From positions 671,001 to 735,000 of the forward strand of contig NZ_SDHX01000002.1 of assembly GCF_004118375.1 (NCBI RefSeq): a stretch of 64,000 bases of DNA. The letters run 5' to 3'. Positions 51,579 through 61,068 of this stretch are shown here, one piece after another. The notes below the pieces were generated by a model. It was given only the letters and a program-made list of their open reading frames with translations. It did not search any database and had not been told where the DNA came from. The translations under genes and the position numbers were made by a program. Numbering within the stretch: the stretch's first letter is position 1; every line of letters starts with the position of its first letter. This DNA comes from Oleiharenicola lentus. GTDB lineage: Bacteria > Verrucomicrobiota > Verrucomicrobiia > Opitutales > Opitutaceae.

Positions 51579-51600
51579 CAAATATGAGTGCGCTTGCTTT
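51579..51600 (-). promoter_or_regulatory. Candidate operator, AAGCAAG motif (site d)
   Basis: On the minus strand AAAGCAAGCGCACTCATATT then TG, 187 bases upstream of the aldo-keto reductase and in its sense. It shares AAGCAAGC...CTCAT.TT with site a. Confidence 0.5.
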
Positions 51601-51604
51601 GCGC

Positions 51605-54600
51605 TCAGGGCTCCGGCTGGCCGTCTGTCGCGCGCCACCGCAGCGTGCTGCCGGACGGCGCCGGGGACACGGCGTGCCGGGTCGTGCGACCGTCCGGCCA
51701 ACGCGCCTCCAGCCGAACCACCGGGTTGCGCGGATCGCTGGCCACGAACGCGAACGGCGCACTCTGGGAGTTGCGCGCGGTCACGGGCTGGAACTCCACC
51801 GTGTAGCGCCCGCCATCGCGATGCACCACCGTGAGGCGGGCGCCCCAGGCGGGCCCGCCCGCGTCCGGTCCGGCCCACAGGCCGATCCGCCAGCGGGGCA
51901 AGGCCGCCGCCCGCTGCTGCAGGAAAAGGGCGGAGGGACGATTGTTGCGGGTCACATAAAAATCGGGCCAGCCGTTGCGGTCGAAATCCGTCGCGACCAG
52001 CCCGCGGGCGTCCCCGGGCAGGCTCCAGCCGCTCTCGCTCCAGGGCACGAAGGTGAATCCGCCGCGACCGTCGCCGCGCAGGACCACGCCGAGCCCGGCA
52101 TCGGCCCGGCCGTGCTCGGGGATCGCGTCGAAGGCGTTCTGCGCCGCCACGAGGTCGAGCGCGCCGTCCCCGTCTACATCGAGCGCGAGCATGCCCTGCA
52201 AGGGCGCCAGCTGCGCCGGCCAGGGCAGCGGGCTGAAACGGAAGCGACCGTCCGGCCCGCCCCACAGCAGGCCGCTGCGTTTCTCGCGCAGCTCGCGTCG
52301 CTCGGCGAGCGCGAGTTCGGCGGCCGGGAAGATTCCCGCCAGTCCGGCCGCGGCAAAACGATCGTTGCTCGGAAAGCGCCGCGGCAGGTGGCGAAAGGTG
52401 GAGCCCAGCGTCGCCAGCCCGCGGCGCGGCCACTCCCGGCCGCCGTGCTGCACGGCTTCGATTACCTGCGGCCCGGTCGCACCGGAAAAGCTCCCTGTGT
52501 AGAGCACCGCGGTTTCCCCGGGCATCGCCGCCAGCGGCGTGTTCGTGCCGACGTTGCCCACGGCATAATCCATGAAACCGTCGCCATTGAAATCCCCGGC
52601 GGCCAGCGAATGCCACAGCCCGACGCCCACTTCGCCGAGGCCCGCGACCGCACTGGCGTTGGTGAAACCCCGACCCGACTCGTTGTGCCACAACTGCAGC
52701 GTGTCCCATTCGCGCGCGACCAGCAGGTCCGTCCAGCCGTCACCGTCCACGTCCGACGCGAGCAGGGCCGTGACGAGCCCGAGGGCCGGGCCCAGCCCGG
52801 CCGCGCCGGGTTCGTCCCGAAATCCCGCGGGACTGCCGCGCCACAGCGCCACCGGGGCCGCGGCGGGGAAAGCTCCGGGCACGACCCGCCCGCCCAGAAC
52901 AACATCCAGCCAGCCATCGCGATCAAAGTCGGCCACCGCCACGGCGCCAACCGGTCCGGGGAACGGCGGCAGACTCGCCGCCTTGGGTTCGAGCCGCTGG
53001 GCCGCGCCCAACTGCCAGAGCTGCGCGCCATAGTCCGTGTCGCCGGCCGGCGCCGGGTTGCCGCCGCTGGTCACCAACACTTCCGGGCGTCCGTCGCGGT
53101 CAAAGTCGGCCACCAACAGCGGTCCCCGGTTGACCGGGGCGCCGGCATCAAAATCCGAGCGTGTAAATCCGCCGCGGCCGTTGCTCAGCAGCACGCTGCC
53201 TGCATCCACTGTGGTTGCTCCGGTGACAAAGTCCTCGAGGCCATCGCCATTGAGGTCGGCAGCCGCTAGGGCGGGACCGGCGCGGTTGAAGGCGGCGGGA
53301 GCGAGCGGCTGGCGGATGAGCTCGGGACCGGGGGCTTCGCGCGCCAGCGTGGCGAGGCCGGCGGACGCGGCCACCTCCCGCCACCAGCCCGGGGACGGAC
53401 GCGGCGCGGCGGCCGGGGGCAGCGATTCGTCCTCGACGACCGTGACGCGGCTTCCGGCCGCGACTCCCGCGACCCGCTGGATGCGGCCGGAGGGCCAGCG
53501 CACCTCGATCTCGGCCACGGTGTCGCCCGGGGGCAGGCCGAAATGCACCATCGGCTCGGAGGTGGAGAGATAACCCCGCGCCTGTTGCAGGTCGCGCACC
53601 TGCCGGCCCGACGACGTGGTGAGCGTGACCTTCGCGCCCACGCCGAAACGGTTCGGCCCCGGGCTGCGCAGGTCGACGATCACGCTGCGGCCGCGCGCGT
53701 AGTCGTTGCGGTAAACGGCGGGCGGTTTGCGAAACTGCACATAGACGAGGTCAAGGTCACCGTCGCCATCAAGATCGCCCGTGGCGGCGCCGAAACTGAC
53801 GCCGTCGTCCGCCAGACCCGCCGCCGTGGCGCATTCCTCAAACTTCAGTCCCGGGCGCGACACATAGAACAGGTTCGGTTCCCGGTAAACCGGACAGGTC
53901 CGGATGATGGCCAGTTGCTCAGCGACCGAGACCGCCTCGGCGGAGCGCGCCGCGAGGTCGATGTTGTGCAGCTCGCGGAACACGCCGTTAGTGACATGCA
54001 GGTCGGGACGACCGTCCTGGTCGAAGTCACCGAACAGCACCGACCAGGTCCAGTCGGTGCGCGCGAGACCCGCGTGGTGCGCCGCCTCGACGAAGCGGCC
54101 GGTGCCGGTGTTCAGGAGCAGCGAGTTCGCGGGATACTGGCGGAGCGCATCGGGCCGGTCGAGCGGCTCCACCCCGCCCAGCCGGCGCTTCACCATGCCG
54201 CGCAGGTCCTTTTCGGGCGTCGTCGCGGCCATGTCGGCGACGAAGAAATCGAACCGGCCGTCCCCGTCCACGTCGGCGGTGTCGAGGCCCATGGAGGAAT
54301 TGGCGATGCTGGGCATCACCTCGGCGATCACGTCGCGAAACGTGCCGTTGCCCTGGTTGCGGTAGAGCCGGTCCGGCTCCTCGAAGTCATTGGCCACATA
54401 GACATCAGGCCAGCCGTCGTCGTCGTAATCGCACCAGACCACTCCATGCCCCTGGGTCACCCCGTGCAGGCCGGAGGTGGCGGTCGTCTCGACAAAATAA
54501 CCGCGGCCGGTGTTGCGAAAAAGGCGGTCGGGCTCGCCGTCACGGTGGTCCGCGCGATGGATGTTCGTCTGCAGGTAGAAATCCAGCCAGCCGTCGCGAT

Positions 54601-55129
54601 CGTAGTCCGCGAACGCGGCCATGTTGCTGCCGTCGATCACGGCCACGCCGCGGGCGGCGGCCTCGTCGGTGAAGCGGGCGCGGCCGTCGTTGATGAAAAG
54701 CTGGTTCGGGGCGCCAATGCGGCAGACATGCAGGTCGAGGTCGCCGTCTCCGTCCACGTCCACGGCGCTGACGCCCTGATACCATCCGGGCTTGGCCCCC
54801 GCCGCGCGGGCCGGGGCGGCCAATCCCGCCGCCTCGGTGATGTCCTCGAACCGCCAGTCGCCCTGGTTGCGGAAACAGCGCAGGCCCTCGCTCTTGCCGG
54901 TCACGACAAGATCGGGCCGACCGTCGCCGTCGAGGTCGGCGATCGCCAAGCCGCTGCCGAGGGCGCCGCGCATGATCTCCTCGAAGCGACCGTGGAGATC
55001 CGGATAGGCGTTGGCCGCCGTCACGCCGGTCGCCTCGGGTGGCAGCAGGACAAAACGGCCGGCGTCCGCCGCGATCGCCGGGGCGGCGGCCGAAAAAGCA
55101 AGCAAAGCGGTCAGCAGCTGCAGGCGCAT
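51605..55129 (-). CDS. Large secreted FG-GAP / ASPIC-UnbV protein
   Basis: A 1174-residue secreted protein (signal LLTALLAFSAAAPAIA). Two arrays of FG-GAP blades (about 55-440 and 610-1010) with calcium motifs such as DLDGDGRPD, DVDGDGDLD and DFDRDGRPE are each followed by an ASPIC/UnbV domain (FGVGAKVTLTTSSGRQVRDL at about 480; a weaker one at the C-terminus). It resembles CRTAC1-type proteins duplicated head to tail. It lies directly behind the TonB-dependent receptor gene, where Bacteroidota have SusD, so it is a candidate surface glycan-binding partner. The ATG has no Shine-Dalgarno sequence, only a terminator U-run, in front. Confidence 0.85.
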   Translation of the reverse strand: MRLQLLTALLAFSAAAPAIAADAGRFVLLPPEATGVTAANAYPDLHGRFEEIMRGALGSGLAIADLDGDGRPDLVVTGKSEGLRCFRNQGDWRFEDITEAAGLAAPARAAGAKPGWYQGVSAVDVDGDGDLDLHVCRIGAPNQLFINDGRARFTDEAAARGVAVIDGSNMAAFADYDRDGWLDFYLQTNIHRADHRDGEPDRLFRNTGRGYFVETTATSGLHGVTQGHGVVWCDYDDDGWPDVYVANDFEEPDRLYRNQGNGTFRDVIAEVMPSIANSSMGLDTADVDGDGRFDFFVADMAATTPEKDLRGMVKRRLGGVEPLDRPDALRQYPANSLLLNTGTGRFVEAAHHAGLARTDWTWSVLFGDFDQDGRPDLHVTNGVFRELHNIDLAARSAEAVSVAEQLAIIRTCPVYREPNLFYVSRPGLKFEECATAAGLADDGVSFGAATGDLDGDGDLDLVYVQFRKPPAVYRNDYARGRSVIVDLRSPGPNRFGVGAKVTLTTSSGRQVRDLQQARGYLSTSEPMVHFGLPPGDTVAEIEVRWPSGRIQRVAGVAAGSRVTVVEDESLPPAAAPRPSPGWWREVAASAGLATLAREAPGPELIRQPLAPAAFNRAGPALAAADLNGDGLEDFVTGATTVDAGSVLLSNGRGGFTRSDFDAGAPVNRGPLLVADFDRDGRPEVLVTSGGNPAPAGDTDYGAQLWQLGAAQRLEPKAASLPPFPGPVGAVAVADFDRDGWLDVVLGGRVVPGAFPAAAPVALWRGSPAGFRDEPGAAGLGPALGLVTALLASDVDGDGWTDLLVAREWDTLQLWHNESGRGFTNASAVAGLGEVGVGLWHSLAAGDFNGDGFMDYAVGNVGTNTPLAAMPGETAVLYTGSFSGATGPQVIEAVQHGGREWPRRGLATLGSTFRHLPRRFPSNDRFAAAGLAGIFPAAELALAERRELREKRSGLLWGGPDGRFRFSPLPWPAQLAPLQGMLALDVDGDGALDLVAAQNAFDAIPEHGRADAGLGVVLRGDGRGGFTFVPWSESGWSLPGDARGLVATDFDRNGWPDFYVTRNNRPSALFLQQRAAALPRWRIGLWAGPDAGGPAWGARLTVVHRDGGRYTVEFQPVTARNSQSAPFAFVASDPRNPVVRLEARWPDGRTTRHAVSPAPSGSTLRWRATDGQPEP

Positions 55130-55140
55130 GAAAGAAAAAG

Positions 55141-55167
55141 CACCGGGCGGAGAAAATCCGCCCGGTG
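55141..55167 (-). terminator. Rho-independent terminator after the TonB-dependent receptor
   Basis: On the minus strand an 11-bp stem CACCGGGCGGA/TCCGCCCGGTG with a 5-base loop is followed by CTTTTTCTTT, which ends at the ATG of the FG-GAP gene. It is probably a strong or partial stop that sets the receptor:FG-GAP ratio. Confidence 0.85.
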
Positions 55168-55200
55168 CGCGTAGTTCAAGCCGGTCGTGCCGGCGGGGGA

Positions 55201-58200
55201 TCAGAAGCGGAAGCCCGTGGTGATCTCCCAACCCATGCCCTCGGCGATGCGCGCCTCGCGGATCGAGCCGTTGGGCTGGGCCGAGGTCGAGACGAGCCGG
55301 TCCTGCTGGCCGACGTTGTAGAGGTTGAGCTGGACGTTCCAGTCATACTTCTCGCGCAGCTTCTTGCGGTAGGCGAACCAGAGGTCCACCGAGGTGTTCG
55401 CATCCACGTAGTAGGGATGGTCGAGGTCGGAGACCCAGACGTCGAGGTCGCGGAGGTATTTCGGACCGTAGCCGATGATGCCCTTGTCCTCATACCGCAC
55501 CGCGCCGCCCACCGTGAAGCCCTTGAGGCGGCCGCGGGTGAAGTCGTACGTGGAGATGACATTCCAGCGCCACTTGCGGATCTGGTCGAGGGACTTGCCC
55601 TCGGCGGCCTTGGCGGTCTCGAGGCGCGAGATCGTCTCGGCGTTCATATACTGGCCGAAATCCTCCGTGTTCTTGTTGCCCCAGGTGCTCGAGTCGGCCC
55701 AGCCGTCGAAGTCCCAGTAGCTGATGAACAGGCTGGCATCGGCGGAGTTCCAGCCGGAACGCCAGACATCCATGTATTTTTGGATGAACTCGTTGAAGTC
55801 GCCGGCGATGTTCGTCGCCTGCGCCACGGTCTCGGCGGCGTTGAGCGTGACGCGCCAGTTCGGCGTGGGGTTGAGGGTGACCTCATACTCCATGCCCTCG
55901 GAGGTGCGGTCGGAGACGGTGGCGAAGGAGCGCTTGTCGTAGTTCCAGAAGCCCCACTTGTTCTGCACGCTGTAGTTGCGGGTGAGGCCGAGGCCCTGCG
56001 CCACTTCCTGGCCGAGCGGGCCGAACCAGCGGGAATCGGGCTGGTTGGTGAACCACCAGATGCGGTAGTTCAGCTCGTCCACGGTGAGCGGAGGTGCCCA
56101 GGCGGCCGCCGGGGCGTTGTTCTGGACGGCACTGGAGCGCCAGTCCGAACCGTAGGCGCGGAAGGCCGCCAGATAGGAGGGATCCAGCGCCGAGGCGCGG
56201 ATGCGCAGCGGCTCGTTGATCAGGGTGGCCTTGTTGGCTTCCCAGCCCGGACCGATCGGCGTGTTGGCCACGGGATCGGACTTCCAGTTCTTGGCGTTGC
56301 CAAAGAACCACGCGTTGACCGCCCACTCGGGGGTCAGCTGGTTGCGCTGGCCGAGCGCGCTGGTGATTTTGCCGGACTGGTAGTTCTGCACGTCCCAGGT
56401 GGCGCCGTCGTAATAGACCTCCTTCATCATGCCGTTGAGGAAGCGTTGCACGCCCTCGAACACGCGCTCGCCGCCGTTGGGCAGGTCGTAGCGCACGTTC
56501 TGTTGCTCGGTCTTATACTTGGTCACCCGGACGTTCAGCTTCCCGTCGAGGGTGTCGAGCATCAGCGTGTAGTCCTTGGTGTTGCCCGAGGTCGGCGGCA
56601 CCTGCCGGCCGTAGACGTCGGTGGAGGCGGACGTCGGGTTGAAGTTCGACGACTTGTTGTAACCAAGGCGGATGTCGGTGTTGTAGGGCAGCCGCTCGCG
56701 CAGGCGCTCCGGCAGAGCGACGACGAGACCGTAGGTCTTGTTCTTGGCATCCACCACCCGGTGGCTGGCCGAGTTGTGGCCGGTGACCTTGGCCTGGTAG
56801 TCGAAGGTCCAGTCGGGATCGTACGGATCGACGATGCCGGCGAAGGCCGGGTTGGTGAAGACGCCGCCGTTGCCACCGATCGCCGGCTTCTTGTCGGCGC
56901 GGAACGAGTCCTTGCGCCAGCCGAAGAGCGGATAGACCGTGCCCCAGAGCATCTTGCCCTGCCAGACAAAGGAGCGGTTCTTGGTCTGCTCGCGCGAGGC
57001 GTCGGCCCCGGTGTAGAGCCAGTTGATGCCGTCGTTGATGTCCTGCACCTCGTTGACGAAGTAGCGGGAGGTCGCGCCGGCGGGGGGCTGCGCGAAGAAG
57101 CTCAGGCGGTCGAGCGAGCTCCGCTGCGCCTGGACGCCGGTGAGATTCAGCCCGGAGGGATTGGCGGCCCCGCGCACGTCGCCGCCGATGTAGGCGAGTT
57201 CCCAGAGGTCGGTGGTGGCGGTGTAGCCGCCCGCGGTGCTGGGCGCGAGGCGGTGCTTGGCGTAGCTGCGGCTGAGTTCCTGGCGGCGCTGGTTGGCGGC
57301 CACGAGGGTGACGGTGTGCTCGCCCATCAGGTTGGAGAGGAAACGGCCGTCGCCGAAGAAGCGCGCGGTGTCGAGGCGGCCGAACGCGGTGGCGCGGAAG
57401 GCCTCGCGATCGCGCTCGCTGACCTGGGCGCGGGACTTGCCGATCGTGTAGGGGCGGCCGACGTTCGGGTTGCGGGTGCCGTCGCGGAGGAAGTCATTCA
57501 CGTCGATGTCGACGCCGGCGGTGTTGTCGAACATGGACTGCCAGTTGACGCGCGAGTCTTCCTTGCCGTAGGCGACTTCCCAGCCGAGCTGGTTGGTCAG
57601 GTAGGTCTGGCGCACCGTGGCGTTGATGGCGTCGAAGCGCTCCTGCTGGCCCGCGTTGGGGCCCTCGAGGTCGCTGCCGTAGAAATCAAAGATCCCGGGG
57701 TCCATGATGCGGTAGGCGCCAAAGCCGCCGAAGCCCGAGAAGTTCTTGCCGGCGTCGGTGTAGCTCTTGATCACGGCGGAAAGATAGGGGTCGTTCGCAT
57801 AGGTCGCGGCCTGGCCGAGCGGGTTGCCGCTGTCGACATTCTCGCCGTTGAACTTGAGCGAATTCCAGTCACCCCAGGTGAGCGCGCCGCCGTCCACCTG
57901 CGCGAGGTTGCCGCGGTTGCGCATGCCCTGGACCGTGTTGTTGACGCCGATGGCGTTGGAGTTGGGGTCGCCGTAGATGACGCCGACATTGTCCCACCAA
58001 TTCGAGCCCAGGCCCGGGTAGTTCTGGTGATAGGTGTCCCACCACTGCCGGTTCACGTCGGGATTGGTCGCCTTGTTGGTCGTCCAGAAAGGCGTGACCG
58101 CATCGCGCGGGGCGATGGGCTGCGGCCGGTTGGCGTCGGTCTTGCCCGACTCGTAGTTGGCCGTGACCTGCGTGAAGACGCCGGCGCCCAGCTTCGGCTC

Positions 58201-58989
58201 CCAGCGGGCGGCCGCATAGTAGCGGCGCTGGTCCTCGAACTTGTGGCGCTGGTCGAACTTGCGGCCCTGCTCCATGCCGATGACGCGGAGGCCGAGTTCG
58301 CCCTTGATCAGGGTGACGTCGGCGTCCAGCACCTCGCGGTGCTTGCTGTTTTTGCCGGCGCGGAACTCGAGGGCATACTTGTTGTGGTCGAGATTCGGGA
58401 CCTTGAGGTTGGAATTGATGATACCCGCGGGCGAACCCAGGCCGAAGAGGATGGAGTTCGGTCCGCGCTGGATATCGACGTTGTCGATGTTGTAGGAGTC
58501 GAGCCCGATGTCCGTGAGGAAGAAATCGCGGGTCAGGTCGGCCTCCGCGAGGCCGCGGACGCGGGTGGCGCGCTGCGGCTGGCTGAGCGCCCGGTTGATG
58601 TCGTCCGCGCTGGAGCCGGCGAGGTAGTTGCCGCCGAGGCCGCTGGCCTCGGTGTTCGTGGTGTAGACGAGCAGCTCGGCGATGTTGGTCACGCCGGTGT
58701 CGGCCAGGAACTGCGGCGTCACCACCTGGATGGCCGAGGCCACTTCCTTGAGGCTGGTGTTGAGGCGCGTGCCGGCGAGCGAGGAGGTCGCGGCGTAGCC
58801 CTCGTTCTTGGAGGTGTTGACCACGAAGGGCGAGAGGGTGATCACCTCGTCGCTCGCGGTCTGGTCCTCCGGCTTGGTGGGGTTGGCCGTCTGCTGGGCA
58901 AACAGCCCGCCTGCGCTGAGCAGGCAGAGCGCACTGACGGCCGTGGTGGCCCTCAGGCGCGAGTATCTGGAGTGGGTGCTAGGATGCAT
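55201..58989 (-). CDS. TonB-dependent outer-membrane receptor
   Basis: A 1262-residue receptor with a signal peptide (LRATTAVSALCLLSAGGLFA), an N-terminal segment EVITLSPFVVNTSKNEGY and a plug domain (about 60-210, AGTRLNTSLKEVASAIQVV and NVDIQRGPNSILFGLGSPAG). A large beta-barrel follows, ending in EITTGFRF with the terminal Phe needed for outer-membrane insertion. It is of the Opitutaceae/Verrucomicrobiota type and lacks the CarboxypepD_reg domain of SusC. It probably imports oligosaccharides of the locus. No SusD gene is adjacent. Confidence 0.94.
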   Translation of the reverse strand: MHPSTHSRYSRLRATTAVSALCLLSAGGLFAQQTANPTKPEDQTASDEVITLSPFVVNTSKNEGYAATSSLAGTRLNTSLKEVASAIQVVTPQFLADTGVTNIAELLVYTTNTEASGLGGNYLAGSSADDINRALSQPQRATRVRGLAEADLTRDFFLTDIGLDSYNIDNVDIQRGPNSILFGLGSPAGIINSNLKVPNLDHNKYALEFRAGKNSKHREVLDADVTLIKGELGLRVIGMEQGRKFDQRHKFEDQRRYYAAARWEPKLGAGVFTQVTANYESGKTDANRPQPIAPRDAVTPFWTTNKATNPDVNRQWWDTYHQNYPGLGSNWWDNVGVIYGDPNSNAIGVNNTVQGMRNRGNLAQVDGGALTWGDWNSLKFNGENVDSGNPLGQAATYANDPYLSAVIKSYTDAGKNFSGFGGFGAYRIMDPGIFDFYGSDLEGPNAGQQERFDAINATVRQTYLTNQLGWEVAYGKEDSRVNWQSMFDNTAGVDIDVNDFLRDGTRNPNVGRPYTIGKSRAQVSERDREAFRATAFGRLDTARFFGDGRFLSNLMGEHTVTLVAANQRRQELSRSYAKHRLAPSTAGGYTATTDLWELAYIGGDVRGAANPSGLNLTGVQAQRSSLDRLSFFAQPPAGATSRYFVNEVQDINDGINWLYTGADASREQTKNRSFVWQGKMLWGTVYPLFGWRKDSFRADKKPAIGGNGGVFTNPAFAGIVDPYDPDWTFDYQAKVTGHNSASHRVVDAKNKTYGLVVALPERLRERLPYNTDIRLGYNKSSNFNPTSASTDVYGRQVPPTSGNTKDYTLMLDTLDGKLNVRVTKYKTEQQNVRYDLPNGGERVFEGVQRFLNGMMKEVYYDGATWDVQNYQSGKITSALGQRNQLTPEWAVNAWFFGNAKNWKSDPVANTPIGPGWEANKATLINEPLRIRASALDPSYLAAFRAYGSDWRSSAVQNNAPAAAWAPPLTVDELNYRIWWFTNQPDSRWFGPLGQEVAQGLGLTRNYSVQNKWGFWNYDKRSFATVSDRTSEGMEYEVTLNPTPNWRVTLNAAETVAQATNIAGDFNEFIQKYMDVWRSGWNSADASLFISYWDFDGWADSSTWGNKNTEDFGQYMNAETISRLETAKAAEGKSLDQIRKWRWNVISTYDFTRGRLKGFTVGGAVRYEDKGIIGYGPKYLRDLDVWVSDLDHPYYVDANTSVDLWFAYRKKLREKYDWNVQLNLYNVGQQDRLVSTSAQPNGSIREARIAEGMGWEITTGFRF

Positions 58990-59137
58990 TGTGTCTGGGG
59001 TTGGCGCGATTCCCGCAAGATCACGGGCCGCGACGGAAACCCGGGGAGGGTGGCCGATGGGCGGGGCGAAGCGGGCGGGGCGGACGCAGGCGGAGACTAC
59101 CGGGTGTCACGGGCCCCGACCATGAGATGGCCCCCAT

Positions 59138-59159
59138 AAAAACTATGGGCGCTTGCTTC
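59138..59159 (-). promoter_or_regulatory. Candidate operator, AAGCAAG motif (site e)
   Basis: On the minus strand GAAGCAAGCGCCCATAGTTT then TT, 149 bases upstream of the receptor and in its sense. The plus strand also shows CCCATAAAAACTATGGG here. Confidence 0.45.
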
Positions 59160-59218
59160 CGGGCATTGAGCGCGTGCCCCGGGACGCCGGCGGCGCCGCC
59201 GGCCACGATGACAGCTTT

Positions 59219-59240
59219 CAAGCAACGGTTCTCATGTTCC
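59219..59240 (+). promoter_or_regulatory. Candidate operator, AAGCAA motif (site g)
   Basis: CAAGCAACGGTTCTCATGTT then CC, 28 bases upstream of the DUF5060 hydrolase gene and in its sense; it keeps TTCTCAT.TTC of site a. With site e, the divergent gap has one copy facing each gene. Confidence 0.5.
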
Positions 59241-59268
59241 CCGCCTGTGGTCTGCGCTAGCGTGACGG

Positions 59269-61002
59269 ATGCCGCTCCGCCGCCCTTCCCTGTCCTGGCC
59301 AACCCTGCTCGCCGGTCTCTTCGCGGCCGTGACCGCGGCGGCCGGGGTGGAGATCGGGAGCGTCACCCGCGTCACGCAGCGTGCCGTCCAGCATGAGCGC
59401 GTGGACTTCACCGTCGTGCTGACCGCGCCCTGGACCGATCCGCATGATTCCGCGCAGGTGCGGCTGGATCTTGAGTTCATGGGCCCCGACGGCCGCCCGC
59501 ACCTGCTGCCGGCCTTTCACGAGAGCGGAACCGGGGGCACGCCCTCCGTGTGGCGAGCGCGCTGGGCGCCCCGGGATGCCGGGGAGAACCGGGTGCGTTT
59601 CCGGCTGACGACTCCCGTCGGCGCAACGGAGTCGGCGCCGCTCACGGTGCCGGTGGAGCCGGGCCGCGGCCGGGGTTTCCTGCACGCCGCGGGTCCGTGG
59701 GTGCTGCGCTTCGACAACGGCGAGCCGTTCCGCGGGCTCGGCGAGAACCTCGGGTGGGAATCCCGCTCGCCCGATGACTCGCGTCACTTCCGCGCGCTGC
59801 ACGAGCACCCGCGCTTCCACTACGAATACCTCGTGGGCCGGCTGGCGGCGAACGGCGGCAACTTCTTCCGCACCTGGATGTGCGCGTGGAACCTCCCGCT
59901 CGAGTGGAACCGCGTCATGGACACCCGGCGCTACGCCGATGAAACCGGTCGGTTCCACTCCGGCGCCGCCGCGCGGCTCGACGAGCTGGTGGCGGTCGCC
60001 GCGGCCAGCGGCACCTATTTCATGCTCACCCTCGACCCGCATGTTTCCTACATGGGCCGCGGGTGGGAGCTCAACCCCTACAACCGGGCCAACGGCGGAC
60101 CCGCCGCCACGCCGGAGGAGTTCTTCACCTCCGAGGCGGCGCGGGCCCGCTACCGCGACCGCCTGCGCTACCTCGTGGCCCGCTGGGGTTACAGCCCGCA
60201 CCTCGGCGTCTGGGAATTCTTCAACGAGATCGACCATGTCGTCCATCTCGACCCCGCCGCGCCCATGCCCGCGGAGGTCATCACCCGCTGGCATGCCGAA
60301 ATGGCCGCCCACCTCCGGGCCCTCGATCCCTATGGCCGGCCCGTGACGACGAGCGTGTCGCACCGCGACATCGCCGGGTTGAACCAACTGCCGGGACTCG
60401 ATTTCAACCAGCGACACCTCTACCGCGACACCGCGGCCCTACCCGCCACCCTGCGCCAGCGCTGGGCCGACGAGGGGAAGCCCTACGTCATCGGCGAATA
60501 CGGCTACGAGTGGGACTGGACGAAAAACTTCGATGAGTTCGCCGGCGCGATGGACGCGGACTTCCGGCGCGGCCTGTGGCTGGGACTGTTTTCGCCCACC
60601 CCGATCCTCCCGTTGTCCTGGTGGTGGGAATACTTCGACGAGCGCGGCACGACCGCCGGTTTTGCCGGGGTGCGGACCATCCACGAACGCATGCTGGCCG
60701 CCGGCGGAGGCGACTTTGCCGAGGTGACGGCGGAGGCGGACGGCAGCCCCGTGCTGGCGGTGCGGTGCGGGCGCACGGTCTTTGTGCTGTTGGAAAACCC
60801 CGGCACGACGGAACGGCGGCTCACCGTTCGGCTGCCCGCCAGGGCGGCCGACTTCGTCCCGGCCGAGTTGTTCGATCCCGCCACGGGCGAGTGGACCCGG
60901 TTGCCCGACGCTCAGGCACAGCCGGGCCCGGTGGTGTTCTCCAATCTGGCACTGCCCGCCGGGGCGATCCGGGTGCTGCAACTCGGCCACTCGCGCGGAT
61001 AA
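59269..61002 (+). CDS. Secreted DUF5060 / GH5-like glycoside hydrolase
   Basis: A 577-residue enzyme with a signal (LLAGLFAAVTAAAGVEI), an N-terminal DUF5060 beta-sandwich (about 30-115, VDFTVVLTAPWTDP), a GH-A barrel (about 130-490) and a C-terminal DUF5605-like beta domain. The acid/base is Glu in WEFFNEIDH and the nucleophile Glu in VIGEYGYEW. Proteins with this order are usually annotated as cellulase or mannanase-like. It is followed after 66 bases by a sodium symporter gene, with AT-rich DNA (AATAACTATTAATTTTTGCG) between. Confidence 0.83.
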   Translation: MPLRRPSLSWPTLLAGLFAAVTAAAGVEIGSVTRVTQRAVQHERVDFTVVLTAPWTDPHDSAQVRLDLEFMGPDGRPHLLPAFHESGTGGTPSVWRARWAPRDAGENRVRFRLTTPVGATESAPLTVPVEPGRGRGFLHAAGPWVLRFDNGEPFRGLGENLGWESRSPDDSRHFRALHEHPRFHYEYLVGRLAANGGNFFRTWMCAWNLPLEWNRVMDTRRYADETGRFHSGAAARLDELVAVAAASGTYFMLTLDPHVSYMGRGWELNPYNRANGGPAATPEEFFTSEAARARYRDRLRYLVARWGYSPHLGVWEFFNEIDHVVHLDPAAPMPAEVITRWHAEMAAHLRALDPYGRPVTTSVSHRDIAGLNQLPGLDFNQRHLYRDTAALPATLRQRWADEGKPYVIGEYGYEWDWTKNFDEFAGAMDADFRRGLWLGLFSPTPILPLSWWWEYFDERGTTAGFAGVRTIHERMLAAGGGDFAEVTAEADGSPVLAVRCGRTVFVLLENPGTTERRLTVRLPARAADFVPAELFDPATGEWTRLPDAQAQPGPVVFSNLALPAGAIRVLQLGHSRG

Positions 61003-61068
61003 TAACTATTAATTTTTGCGTTTGCCCGATGACGGGACGGAGTCAGCCTGCCGTATCCGCCCGTCCGC

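Noticed and set aside
55165-59139. A 1324-codon open frame antisense to the TonB-dependent receptor
   Set aside because: It is a long open frame caused by high GC and codon bias. The minus strand encodes a complete receptor with signal, plug and terminal Phe, while the antisense translation has no domain and no start context.
61003-61030. A further copy of the AAGCAAG motif upstream of the sodium symporter
   Set aside because: GGCAAACGCAAAAATTAATA on the minus strand matches too poorly and points away from the symporter; it may simply be AT-rich promoter DNA.
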